Assembly (NCBI GenBank): GCA_003248775.1
Contig: QFQX01000006.1
Location: 1 to 64,000, forward strand
Origin: Shinella sp.
GTDB lineage: Bacteria > Pseudomonadota > Alphaproteobacteria > Rhizobiales > Rhizobiaceae
Length of the DNA: 64,000 bases
Direction: 5' to 3'
Position 1 is the stretch's first letter; the number at the start of each line of letters is the position of its first letter. A program made the translations under genes and the position numbers. Positions 17,801-26,713 of the stretch are shown here, piece by piece. The notes beneath the pieces were generated by a model. The model saw only the letters and a list, made by a program, of their open reading frames with translations. It had not been told where the DNA came from and searched no databases.

Positions 17801-18862
17801 CTAGAGGTAAGGATCGACTTCGAGATATTGGACGGCCTGATAGAGATCCTGGCAGAGGCCGCTTCTGCCATTCTGGCCATTGCTTATGGTGCCCATGTAG
17901 ATGCCCGCCCCGGCGCGCGTATGCCTGTGGATGGCGAGCGCGCCGCTGTCTCCACTCACTCCCCCTGCGTCGAGCACCAGCCGCTGGCCCATCATCGACC
18001 CCCAATAGCCGGGAAGCGGATGGTGCGACAGGACCGAGCTGTTGGCGGGGGCCGTGAACCGTCCATCAAATGTGATGGCGTCGCCGGGCGCTATCAGAAG
18101 GGCGGGTGCGGGATTCTGGTTCGGATCGGGGAACGGGCCGAGTAGCTTGAGCGGGCTCAAGTTGGCTGGCCAATCCGCCGCATTGATCTCGATGACGGCG
18201 GCGTCCACCGCGCAATGGCCGCCATCTGCGAGATACCCCGTGCCCGGTGTGTTGTGGTCCATGGAGGGATCGAGATCGATCAAGGTCCGAAGCGATAATT
18301 GATCGACGACGTGGCGGGCGGTCAATATACCCCGCTCGAAAGGAGGATCAGCCGCATTCGACCTGACCCAGCACGCGCTGCTGCCGATCTTGCTTGGATG
18401 GCCGGGATGGGGCGGGATGCCGTGGGGCTCGAAATCGGTATGCGTGACGATCACGGGAAATCGCTGGCCGGCGAACTCGACGGAAAAGTCGAGTCGTTCC
18501 TGCCGTAGCTCTCCGGCGGGAGCCGTGGCCAGAACCGAGATCCCGAAGGTGAAGTTGCCGTTCGCCGAAACCGGACCTTCTATCCCTTCTGCCAAGCCTG
18601 CGCCGAGAGAGATAAAGCCGTAACTGACGTTGAACGTTCTGGCAGGCAATATTGCTGGCCTGATTGCCGGCAAGCCCGTTTGCTCGATGCCCGGAATGAG
18701 ACCTTCGGTCAGCAACTGAAGATTTGCGGCGGCGCCGAACAGCTTGTCGCGTGGCCTCGCCATTTCCGCCAGCTGAACGATTTCTGCGATCTGCCGGTTG
18801 CCCGCATCGGGATAAGGCAGCTGTTCTGCGATCTGCTCGATGTCCTGTACTTCCAGTACCAT
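17801..18862 (-). CDS. Trypsin-fold serine protease, probably cytosolic
   Basis: 353 residues. A chymotrypsin-like triad can be read in order: His184 in TARHVVD, Asp220 in GGHCAVDAAVIEI, and Ser306 in GVSGDSGALA. The first 60 residues are helical (VQDIEQIAEQLPYPDAGNRQIAEIVQLAEMARPRDKLFG) and look like a small adaptor domain; residues 60-150 are beta-rich and unassigned. There is no signal peptide or membrane segment. The start at 18862 is preceded by GGAGGG; ATGs at 18877 and a TTG-type extension to 18898 are alternatives. It is in an operon with the Trypco/Pepco-like gene. Target unknown; a role in a conflict or stress system is inferred from this pairing. Confidence 0.8.
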   Translation of the reverse strand: MVLEVQDIEQIAEQLPYPDAGNRQIAEIVQLAEMARPRDKLFGAAANLQLLTEGLIPGIEQTGLPAIRPAILPARTFNVSYGFISLGAGLAEGIEGPVSANGNFTFGISVLATAPAGELRQERLDFSVEFAGQRFPVIVTHTDFEPHGIPPHPGHPSKIGSSACWVRSNAADPPFERGILTARHVVDQLSLRTLIDLDPSMDHNTPGTGYLADGGHCAVDAAVIEINAADWPANLSPLKLLGPFPDPNQNPAPALLIAPGDAITFDGRFTAPANSSVLSHHPLPGYWGSMMGQRLVLDAGGVSGDSGALAIHRHTRAGAGIYMGTISNGQNGRSGLCQDLYQAVQYLEVDPYL

Positions 18863-19080
18863 TCCGAGCCCTCCCATGAAGCGTTGAGACGGTAACACGC
18901 TATGAGGGCATTTGACAGGCTGGCGACTTTACATTGCGCGCCATTTCGTATTGCGGCGGCTGGATCTTGTCCCGCTATTCGCCAACGGCAAAACCCGCGC
19001 AACGATCGGCCCAGCTCCCCCCGAAGCGTGACGATCATTGCGCGGGAACCGATCCGGGCAGGGTGCCGGATGGATTTTCC

Positions 19081-19326
19081 TCAGGCAGCGTTCCTGCCCT
19101 GGGTGACGATGACGGGGATCAGAAGATCGCCCCAGTTCCCTTCGCCGCCGTGATGGCGGGCGGAGCGGACGAGTTCGACCGAGACGCCCGCATCGACGGC
19201 CTTCATGACCGACTGGTTGAGGCGGTGCAGGTCGTTGGCGACCATACGGATCATTGCCTGCTGGTCGGCGGTCATTGCGGAAGCCTGTTCTTCGGCGCGT
19301 TCCTTGACTCGGGTCTGCGGGGTCAT
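19081..19326 (-). CDS. Small conserved hypothetical protein
   Basis: 81 residues, no membrane segment. Helical N-terminus (RVKERAEEQASAMTADQQAMIRMVANDLHRLNQSVMKAVDAG) and a C-terminal strand-rich part ending in a LLIPVIVTQGRNA segment. AGAGGAG lies 7 bases before the ATG, strong support for translation. From memory a similar short gene sits beside aceA in S. meliloti, but I cannot confirm this. Function unknown. Confidence 0.75.
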   Translation of the reverse strand: MTPQTRVKERAEEQASAMTADQQAMIRMVANDLHRLNQSVMKAVDAGVSVELVRSARHHGGEGNWGDLLIPVIVTQGRNAA

Positions 19327-19392
19327 GGTATTTCTCCTCTCTATTCGGGGTTCTTGAAGTGTTGATCTGCTGTCTGTGCGGGTCGGCTGTTG

Positions 19393-19510
19393 CCCCTCAT
19401 CCCCCTGCCGGGACCTTCTCCCCGCAAGCGGGGGAGAAGGAGGCAGAACGGCGGCCCCATCGTCCTTCTCCCTGCCTGCGGGGAGAAGGTGGCGGTAGCC
19501 GGATGAGGGG
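19393..19510. repeat. Large palindromic intergenic repeat
   Basis: About 118 bases that fold on themselves. Outer ends CCCCTCATCC and GGATGAGGGG are inverted, and two inner palindromes (CTTCTCCCC...GGGGGAGAAGG and CCTTCTCCCTG...GGGGAGAAGG) repeat the same theme. This is a very common rhizobial intergenic element. It begins 9 bases after the aceA stop and may stabilise or terminate that transcript. Confidence 0.8.
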
Positions 19511-19518
19511 AGAGCCCC

Positions 19519-20808
<1,290 letters not shown>

Positions 20809-20960
20809 AAGTCACTCCCTTTTGCTCTGGTATGCGCGCCACTCGGTTTTTTCATCTCGATTGGCTCGCCTTTGATGTGACTAGATTTACAGCGCGCTGC
20901 ACAAAACCACCAGAAAAAACGAGAAAACAAAGAGATGAAAGAGGTTAGGCTGTCTTGTGT

Positions 20961-20990
20961 TTGACAATTCGGTGATGTAAATTTGTAAAA
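20961..20990 (+). promoter_or_regulatory. Candidate promoter and operator region of the ScfR-like gene
   Basis: TTGACA (20961-20966) and TGTAAA (20984-20989) are spaced by 17 bases, directed toward the regulator gene. The spacer end overlaps the first of two TTTGTAAAA words (20982-20990 and 21027-21035, the latter TTTTGTAAAA), with a further ACTGTAAAT between them. Repeated words of this type, related to the TTTGCAAA core of RamB sites, are plausible operators. Confidence 0.45.
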
Positions 20991-21045
20991 ACTGTAAATC
21001 CGCAGAAGGCACCGAGTTGTCTGGATTTTGTAAAAGGGGTGGAGA

Positions 21046-22467
21046 ATGGCGGAAAACAAGATTTTTGCCGGCCCGCGCGTGCGCCGCATCCGCAACGGTC
21101 TGGGGCTGACGCAGACGGCGATGGCGGAAGCGCTCGACATCTCGCCGTCCTATCTCAACCTGATCGAGCGCAACCAGCGGCCGCTCACCGTGCAGCTGCT
21201 CCTGAAGCTTGCGACCGTCTATAAGGTCGATCTCGACGAGTTGCAGGGTGAGGCGGGTGGTACGGCCGGCCAGTTGCGCGAGGTTTTTGCCGATCCGCTG
21301 TTGTCGGGCGAGGTGCCGGGGGATCAGGAACTGATCGAGGTGGCGGAGGCCGCGCCCAATGCCGCCGCCGGTATCGTCAAGCTGTACCGCGCCTATCGCG
21401 AACAGGCGGCGCGGCTGACGGATCTTGCCGAGCTTCTGGCGCGGGAGGGGCATGAGACCTCGATCTCGGGCACTCGCCTTCCGGTCGACGAGGTGCGGGA
21501 GAAGCTGGAGCGTCGGGCGAATTTCTATGCCCGCATCGAGGACGCGGCGGAGGCCTTCCATGCCTCTCTCGGACTGTCGCCGGGAGACGATCTCGGCGCG
21601 GCGCTGAAGGCCTGGCTCAGAACCCAACATGGTATCGTCGTCAGGACCCTGCCGATCCACACCATGCCGAACCTGCGCCGGCGCTATGACCGGCACTCCA
21701 TGCGGCTCTTCCTGTCCGAGCGCCTGTCGCCTTTCGATCAGTTGAGGGAAGTGGCCATGGAGGCAAGCCTGTTGGCGCTGGGCGATGAGGTTGCCGCGGA
21801 ACTGGAGGCGCTTGCCTTTTCCACCGGCGAGGCGAAGCGGCTCGGCCGTTTCGAACTGGCCCGTTATGCCGCCCATGCCGTAACCATGCCTTACGGCGCC
21901 TTTCTCTCGGCGGCGCAGAGGGCGCGTTACGACATCGATATCCTGCGCTCGCGCTTCAATGTTTCATACGAGCAGGCGGCGAACCGGCTGACCATGCTGC
22001 AGCGGCCCGGCGCGGCAGGCGTGCCCTTCTTCATGCTCGAGGTGGATACGGCCGGTCATCGGTTCCGCCGGGCCGGGGCGCAGGGTTATCCGCAGGCGAA
22101 GTTCGGTGGCGGCTGTCCCAAGCTCAATGTGCATGCCGCCTTCGCGCAGCCGGGGCAGGTTCTGGTCGATGCGGTGGAGATGCCGGATGGTGCGGGGTTC
22201 CTGACGATTTCGCGAACGCTCGAGGGACCGCAGGCCGGTTTCTCCGAGCGGGTCAGGCGCACCGCCCTGCTGGTCGGTTGCGATGTCGCTCACCGCGAGG
22301 AAATCGTCTACGGGCAGGCGATCGCGGCGACGCCGCCGGTCGCCGTGGGGACTGCCTGCAGGTTGTGTGAAAGGCAGGGCTGTCTTGCCCGCGCCGAGCC
22401 GCCGGTCACCCGTCCGCTTGGCCTCGACGAAATGGTGACAGGGCTTTCGGCCTTCGATTTCCAGTGA
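21046..22467 (+). CDS. XRE-family short-chain acyl-CoA regulator (ScfR/RamB-like)
   Basis: 473 residues. N-terminal XRE HTH (RVRRIRNGLGLTQTAMAEALDISPSYLNLIERNQRPLTV, residues 7-45), a central ImmA/IrrE-like domain (around residues 180-330, degenerate: no HExxH is visible), and a C-terminal DUF2083-type region with cysteines (ACRLCERQGCLARAEPP). This architecture is that of RamB of Corynebacterium and ScfR proteins of alphaproteobacteria, which sense acyl-CoA-linked signals and regulate acetate and glyoxylate-shunt genes. Divergent position from aceA strongly suggests control of aceA. The ATG follows GGTGGAG closely. Confidence 0.88.
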   Translation: MAENKIFAGPRVRRIRNGLGLTQTAMAEALDISPSYLNLIERNQRPLTVQLLLKLATVYKVDLDELQGEAGGTAGQLREVFADPLLSGEVPGDQELIEVAEAAPNAAAGIVKLYRAYREQAARLTDLAELLAREGHETSISGTRLPVDEVREKLERRANFYARIEDAAEAFHASLGLSPGDDLGAALKAWLRTQHGIVVRTLPIHTMPNLRRRYDRHSMRLFLSERLSPFDQLREVAMEASLLALGDEVAAELEALAFSTGEAKRLGRFELARYAAHAVTMPYGAFLSAAQRARYDIDILRSRFNVSYEQAANRLTMLQRPGAAGVPFFMLEVDTAGHRFRRAGAQGYPQAKFGGGCPKLNVHAAFAQPGQVLVDAVEMPDGAGFLTISRTLEGPQAGFSERVRRTALLVGCDVAHREEIVYGQAIAATPPVAVGTACRLCERQGCLARAEPPVTRPLGLDEMVTGLSAFDFQ

Positions 22468-22593
22468 CCCGGAAGATGTTGCGCCGCGCATAATTTAACT
22501 TGTCGCCTGACCAATTCCTTCTTAGTCTGTCAAAAAAAACAATGGGAATGGCGATGGGCGTTCTGCCCGCCTGAATCAGGAACAGGAGAAGAA

Positions 22594-23691
22594 ATGAAAG
22601 CCGATTTCATTCGCTGGGCTTCCGTGGCCGTGGCAGCTATTGCTTTTGCTGGCGCGGCAAAGGCCGAGGATCGCGTGGTCCATGTCTACAACTGGTCGGA
22701 TTATATCGATGAATCGATCCTTGAGGATTTCACCAAGGAAACCGGCATCAAGGTTGTCTATGACGTCTTCGATTCCAACGAGATTCTCGAGACCAAGCTT
22801 CTGGCCGGTGGTTCCGGCTACGATGTGGTTGTTCCGACCGCACCTTTCCTCGCCCGCCAGATCCAGGCAGGTGTTTTCCAGAAGCTCGACAAATCGAAGC
22901 TGCCGAACCTGAAGAACATGTGGCCGATGGTCTCGGAGCGTCTGGCCAAGTATGACCCCGGCAACGAGTATGCCGTCAATTACATGTGGGGCACGACCGG
23001 TATCGGCTACAATGTCGATAAGGTAAAGGCGGCTCTGGGCGATGTGAAGATCGATAGCCTGGATGTGCTTTTCAAGCCGGAAAACGCCGAGAAGCTCAAG
23101 GCTTGCGGCATCAACATCCTCGATGCCTCCGACGAGACCTTCGCAATTTCGATGAACTACGCGGGTAAGAACCCGGACAGCAAGGAAACGGCCGATCTCG
23201 AAGCCGGCGGCGATGTCTACATGAAGATTCGCCCCTCCGTGAAGACCTTCAACTCCTCGGCCTATATCGACGATCTCGCCAATGGCGACATCTGCATCAC
23301 GCTTGGCTGGTCGGGAGACGTTCTACAGGCCAAGGCCCGCGCCGAGGAAGCCAATAATGGCGTCAAGATCGACTATGTGATCCCGAAGGAAGGCACATAT
23401 ATGTGGTTCGACAACCTGGCTATCCCGGCGGATGCCAAGAATGTCGAGGAAGCCCATGCGTTCATCAACTACCTGATGAAGCCCGAGGTTATCGCCAAGG
23501 CCTCCAACTACGTGCAGTACGCTAACGGCAACCTTGCTTCCCAGCAGTTCATCGATGAATCCGTCTTCAAGAACACGTCGGTCTACCCGGATGAGCAGAC
23601 GATGGAAAAACTATTCACCATCTCGCCCTACGGGCCGAAGGAACAGCGTGTGCTGAACCGGATCTGGACGCAGATCAAGACGGGTACCTGA
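22594..23691 (+). CDS. potF: Putrescine/spermidine ABC transporter substrate-binding protein
   Basis: 365 residues with a signal peptide cleaved near Ala24 (AGAAKA|ED). The mature start VVHVYNWSDYIDESILEDFTKETGIKVVYDVFDSNE is the PotD/PotF hallmark, and the polyamine pocket residues are present in NYMWGTTGIGYN and TLGWSGDVLQA. It binds polyamine in the periplasm and delivers it to the PotH/PotI permease. AGGAGAAGAA precedes the ATG. It heads potFGHI; a hairpin after it (23709-23739) probably lowers read-through so that binding protein is made in excess. Confidence 0.95.
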   Translation: MKADFIRWASVAVAAIAFAGAAKAEDRVVHVYNWSDYIDESILEDFTKETGIKVVYDVFDSNEILETKLLAGGSGYDVVVPTAPFLARQIQAGVFQKLDKSKLPNLKNMWPMVSERLAKYDPGNEYAVNYMWGTTGIGYNVDKVKAALGDVKIDSLDVLFKPENAEKLKACGINILDASDETFAISMNYAGKNPDSKETADLEAGGDVYMKIRPSVKTFNSSAYIDDLANGDICITLGWSGDVLQAKARAEEANNGVKIDYVIPKEGTYMWFDNLAIPADAKNVEEAHAFINYLMKPEVIAKASNYVQYANGNLASQQFIDESVFKNTSVYPDEQTMEKLFTISPYGPKEQRVLNRIWTQIKTGT

Positions 23692-23708
23692 TCAGAAAAG
23701 AGACTTTA

Positions 23709-23739
23709 CCGGGCGGGCTTTCCCGCCCGGCTTTCTTTT
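23709..23739 (+). terminator. Intra-operon hairpin between potF and potG
   Basis: CCGGGCGGG and CCCGCCCGG form a 9-base stem with loop CTTT, followed by a CTTTCTTTT tract, 18 bases after the potF stop. Position within the operon suggests partial termination or protection of the potF mRNA 3' end. Confidence 0.75.
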
Positions 23740-23775
23740 AGCCCTGGTTTCACTTCCACAATATTGGGTCACGCG

Positions 23776-24936
23776 ATGGCGAAATCTCTTGGACCGGTAA
23801 AACGCAAATTTTCTCCCTGGAACGACCCGCAGGCAAAGCCGTTCATCCGGTTCGAGAATGTCACGAAGCGCTTCGGCGATTTCACCGCCGTCAGCAACCT
23901 GACCCTCGACATTTATGAGCGCGAGTTCTTCTCGCTGCTCGGACCGTCCGGCTGTGGCAAGACCACGCTGATGCGCATGCTCGCGGGCTTCGAGGATCCG
24001 ACCGAAGGTCATATCATTCTGCAGGGAAGGGATATTTCCGGCACACCGCCTTACAAGCGGCCGACCAACATGATGTTCCAGTCCTATGCGCTCTTCCCGC
24101 ATATGAGCGTTGAGAAGAATATCGCCTTCGGCCTGGAACAGGACAATCTGCCGAAGGGCGATATCGAGGCGCGCGTTCAGGAAATGCTGAAGCTCGTCAA
24201 GCTGGAACAGTTCGCCAAGCGCAAGCCGAGCCAGCTCTCCGGCGGTCAGCGCCAGCGCGTCGCGCTCGCCCGTTCGCTCGCCAAGCGGCCGAAAGTGCTG
24301 CTTCTCGACGAGCCGCTCGGCGCGCTCGACAAGAAACTGCGCGAGGAAACGCAGTTCGAACTGATGGATATCCAGCAGACGCTGGGCCTGACCTTCCTGA
24401 TCGTCACCCATGACCAGGAGGAGGCGATGACCGTTTCCGACCGCATCGCTGTCATGGACAAAGGCGTCATCGTTCAGGTGGCGACACCGGCCGAAATCTA
24501 CGAGGCGCCGAACAGCCGCTATGTAGCCGACTTCATCGGTGACATCAATATCGTCGAGGGCAAGCTCGAGGGCGTCGAAAAGCGCGGGGAAGGCGACAGG
24601 GCGACGGTCGTCTGCGAGGGCGGCTTCCGCGTGACGGTGGATCAGGCTTCCTGCGCGGCCGATCCCGGTACATCCGTGGCCTTCGCGGTTCGCCCGGAAA
24701 AGGTCCGCATCTCGACGGATGCACCTTCCGATACGACGGTCAACGCGCTTCAGGGCGAAGTCTGGGATATCGGCTATCTCGGCGACTTCTCGGTCTTCAT
24801 CGTCAAGCTCGCCGACGGGTCGACGTTCCGTGCAGCGCAGGCAAACGTTTCCCGTCTGGTGGACCGCCCGACCACCATCGACGACAAGGTATGGCTGACA
24901 TGGCCCGCGGAAGCCGGCCTCGTACTGACCCGCTGA
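23776..24936 (+). CDS. potG: Polyamine ABC transporter ATP-binding protein
   Basis: 386 residues. Walker A GPSGCGKTT near residue 59, signature LSGGQRQRVALARSLA, Walker B VLLLDEPLGALD and switch VTHDQEEA are complete; the last 110 residues form the TOBE domain. It powers polyamine import with PotH and PotI. The ATG at 23776 is preferred to an in-frame TTG twelve bases earlier. Eleven bases separate it from potH. Confidence 0.95.
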   Translation: MAKSLGPVKRKFSPWNDPQAKPFIRFENVTKRFGDFTAVSNLTLDIYEREFFSLLGPSGCGKTTLMRMLAGFEDPTEGHIILQGRDISGTPPYKRPTNMMFQSYALFPHMSVEKNIAFGLEQDNLPKGDIEARVQEMLKLVKLEQFAKRKPSQLSGGQRQRVALARSLAKRPKVLLLDEPLGALDKKLREETQFELMDIQQTLGLTFLIVTHDQEEAMTVSDRIAVMDKGVIVQVATPAEIYEAPNSRYVADFIGDINIVEGKLEGVEKRGEGDRATVVCEGGFRVTVDQASCAADPGTSVAFAVRPEKVRISTDAPSDTTVNALQGEVWDIGYLGDFSVFIVKLADGSTFRAAQANVSRLVDRPTTIDDKVWLTWPAEAGLVLTR

Positions 24937-24946
24937 GGAGGGGCCG

Positions 24947-25858
24947 ATGAGCGACGCGACCGCAGCCCCGACAACCCATTCCGCACCGACCCGCTGGCTG
25001 GTGGTGATTATCCCCTATGCATGGATGGCGCTGTTTTTCCTGGCGCCTTTCGCAATCATCCTGAAGATCTCGCTGTCCGATACGGCGATCGCCATGCCGC
25101 CCTATGTGCCGTTGTTCAACGGCTTTGCGCAGATCGGTGATTTCTTCTCAAAGCTCGACTTCGAGAACTATGTCTTCCTGACGGAGGACCCTCTTTATTA
25201 CAGCGCCTATCTGTCGTCACTCAGGATCGCTTTGATCTCTACCGTACTGCTGCTGGTCATCGGTTACCCGATGGCGCTTGCCATGGCGCGGGCGCCGCTG
25301 GCCATCCGCCCGACGCTGCTGATGATGGTCATCCTGCCGTTCTGGACGTCGTTCCTGATCCGCGTTTACGCCTGGATCGGTATCCTGAAGCCGGAAGGGC
25401 TGCTGACGCTGTTGCTCCAGACGGTCGGCATCTTCGGCCCGGACGATCAGGTGCAGATCTTCCGCACCGATACCGCGGTGTTTATCGGTATCGTCTATTC
25501 CTACCTGCCGTTCATGGTGCTGCCGCTCTATTCGGCGCTGGAGAAGCTCGACGGAACCTTGCTGGAGGCTGCAAGCGACCTCGGTTGCCCACCATGGAAG
25601 GCCTTCTGGCGCATCACCTTCCCGCTCTCCATTCCGGGCGTGATCGCGGGCGCAATGATCTGCTTCATTCCGATTACCGGCGAATTCGTCATACCCGACC
25701 TGCTCGGCGGGCCGAACACGCTGATGATCGGCAAGACGCTCTGGACGGAATTCTTCGGTAACCGCGACTGGCCGCTCGCTTCCGCCGTGGCGGTGGTGCT
25801 GCTGCTCCTGCTGGTGGTGCCGATCATGATCTTCCAGAACCAGCAACAGAAGGCGTGA
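24947..25858 (+). CDS. potH: Polyamine ABC transporter permease
   Basis: 303 residues with six membrane helices and the inner-membrane EAA loop (LEAASDLGCPPWKAFWRITFPLSIPG) that docks to the ATPase. GAGGAGGGGCCG precedes the ATG. PotB/PotH type by order within the operon and by the C-terminal ENQQQKA tail typical of the family. It forms the channel together with PotI. Confidence 0.94.
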   Translation: MSDATAAPTTHSAPTRWLVVIIPYAWMALFFLAPFAIILKISLSDTAIAMPPYVPLFNGFAQIGDFFSKLDFENYVFLTEDPLYYSAYLSSLRIALISTVLLLVIGYPMALAMARAPLAIRPTLLMMVILPFWTSFLIRVYAWIGILKPEGLLTLLLQTVGIFGPDDQVQIFRTDTAVFIGIVYSYLPFMVLPLYSALEKLDGTLLEAASDLGCPPWKAFWRITFPLSIPGVIAGAMICFIPITGEFVIPDLLGGPNTLMIGKTLWTEFFGNRDWPLASAVAVVLLLLLVVPIMIFQNQQQKA

Positions 25859-25867
25859 GGTGGAACG

Positions 25868-26683
25868 ATGAAGCCTGGTAAGCTCGATTCGACCGTCCTG
25901 ACGCTGGGATTTGCATTTCTCTATCTGCCGATCCTGATTCTGGTCGTCTACTCCTTCAACGATTCCAAGCTGGTGACCGTGTGGGGCGGGTTTTCGCTCA
26001 AGTGGTACTCCTCGCTCTGGTCGAACCAGGGCCTGCTCGACGCAGCCTGGGTGACCCTGCGCGTCGGCATCATGAGCGCGACGTTCGGCACGATCCTCGG
26101 CACGCTTGCGGCGCTGACGCTGGTGCGGTTCGGCCGGTTTCCGGGACGCATGCTGTTTTCCGGCATGGTCTATGCGCCGCTCGTCATGCCGGAGGTCATC
26201 ACCGGCCTGTCGCTGCTGCTGCTCTTCGTGGCGATGAACATCGACCGAAGCCTGATGACGGTGACGATCGCGCACACGACCTTCACCATGTGCTACGTCG
26301 CGATCGTCGTGCAGTCCCGTCTCCTGACCTTCGATATGAGCCTCGAGGAGGCGGCGCAGGATCTCGGTTGTCCGCCGGTCAAGACTTTCTTCAAGATCAC
26401 CTTGCCGCTGATCATGCCGGCGGTCGTTTCGGGCTGGATGCTGGCCTTTACCCTGTCGCTCGATGACCTGGTGATCGCGAGCTTTACCACCGGCCCGGGG
26501 GCAACGACGCTGCCGATCAAGATCTACAGTCAGGTGCGTCTCGGGGTGACGCCGGAAATCAATGCGGTCTGCTCCATCCTGATCGGTCTCGTGACCACAG
26601 GGGTCATCTTCGCCTCGATCATGACCAAGAAGCAGGAACTGCAGCGTCAGCGCGACGAGCATCAGGCCGCGCAAGGGGCGTGA
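25868..26683 (+). CDS. potI: Polyamine ABC transporter permease
   Basis: 271 residues, six helices. N-terminal FLYLPILILVVYSFNDSKLVTVWGGFSLKWY is the PotC/PotI signature, and the EAA loop is LEEAAQDLGCPPVKTFFKITLPLIMP. Starts nine bases after potH with GAGGTGGAACG upstream. Last gene of potFGHI; the AsmA-family gene downstream is convergent. Confidence 0.94.
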   Translation: MKPGKLDSTVLTLGFAFLYLPILILVVYSFNDSKLVTVWGGFSLKWYSSLWSNQGLLDAAWVTLRVGIMSATFGTILGTLAALTLVRFGRFPGRMLFSGMVYAPLVMPEVITGLSLLLLFVAMNIDRSLMTVTIAHTTFTMCYVAIVVQSRLLTFDMSLEEAAQDLGCPPVKTFFKITLPLIMPAVVSGWMLAFTLSLDDLVIASFTTGPGATTLPIKIYSQVRLGVTPEINAVCSILIGLVTTGVIFASIMTKKQELQRQRDEHQAAQGA

Positions 26684-26713
26684 TTGAGGGCGTGATGGGC
26701 TGAAGGTTTCCTG

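Noticed and set aside
18902..19365. Plus-strand open frames upstream of the protease gene
   Set aside because: They overlap the well-supported small gene at 19081-19326 in antisense and have no ribosome site.
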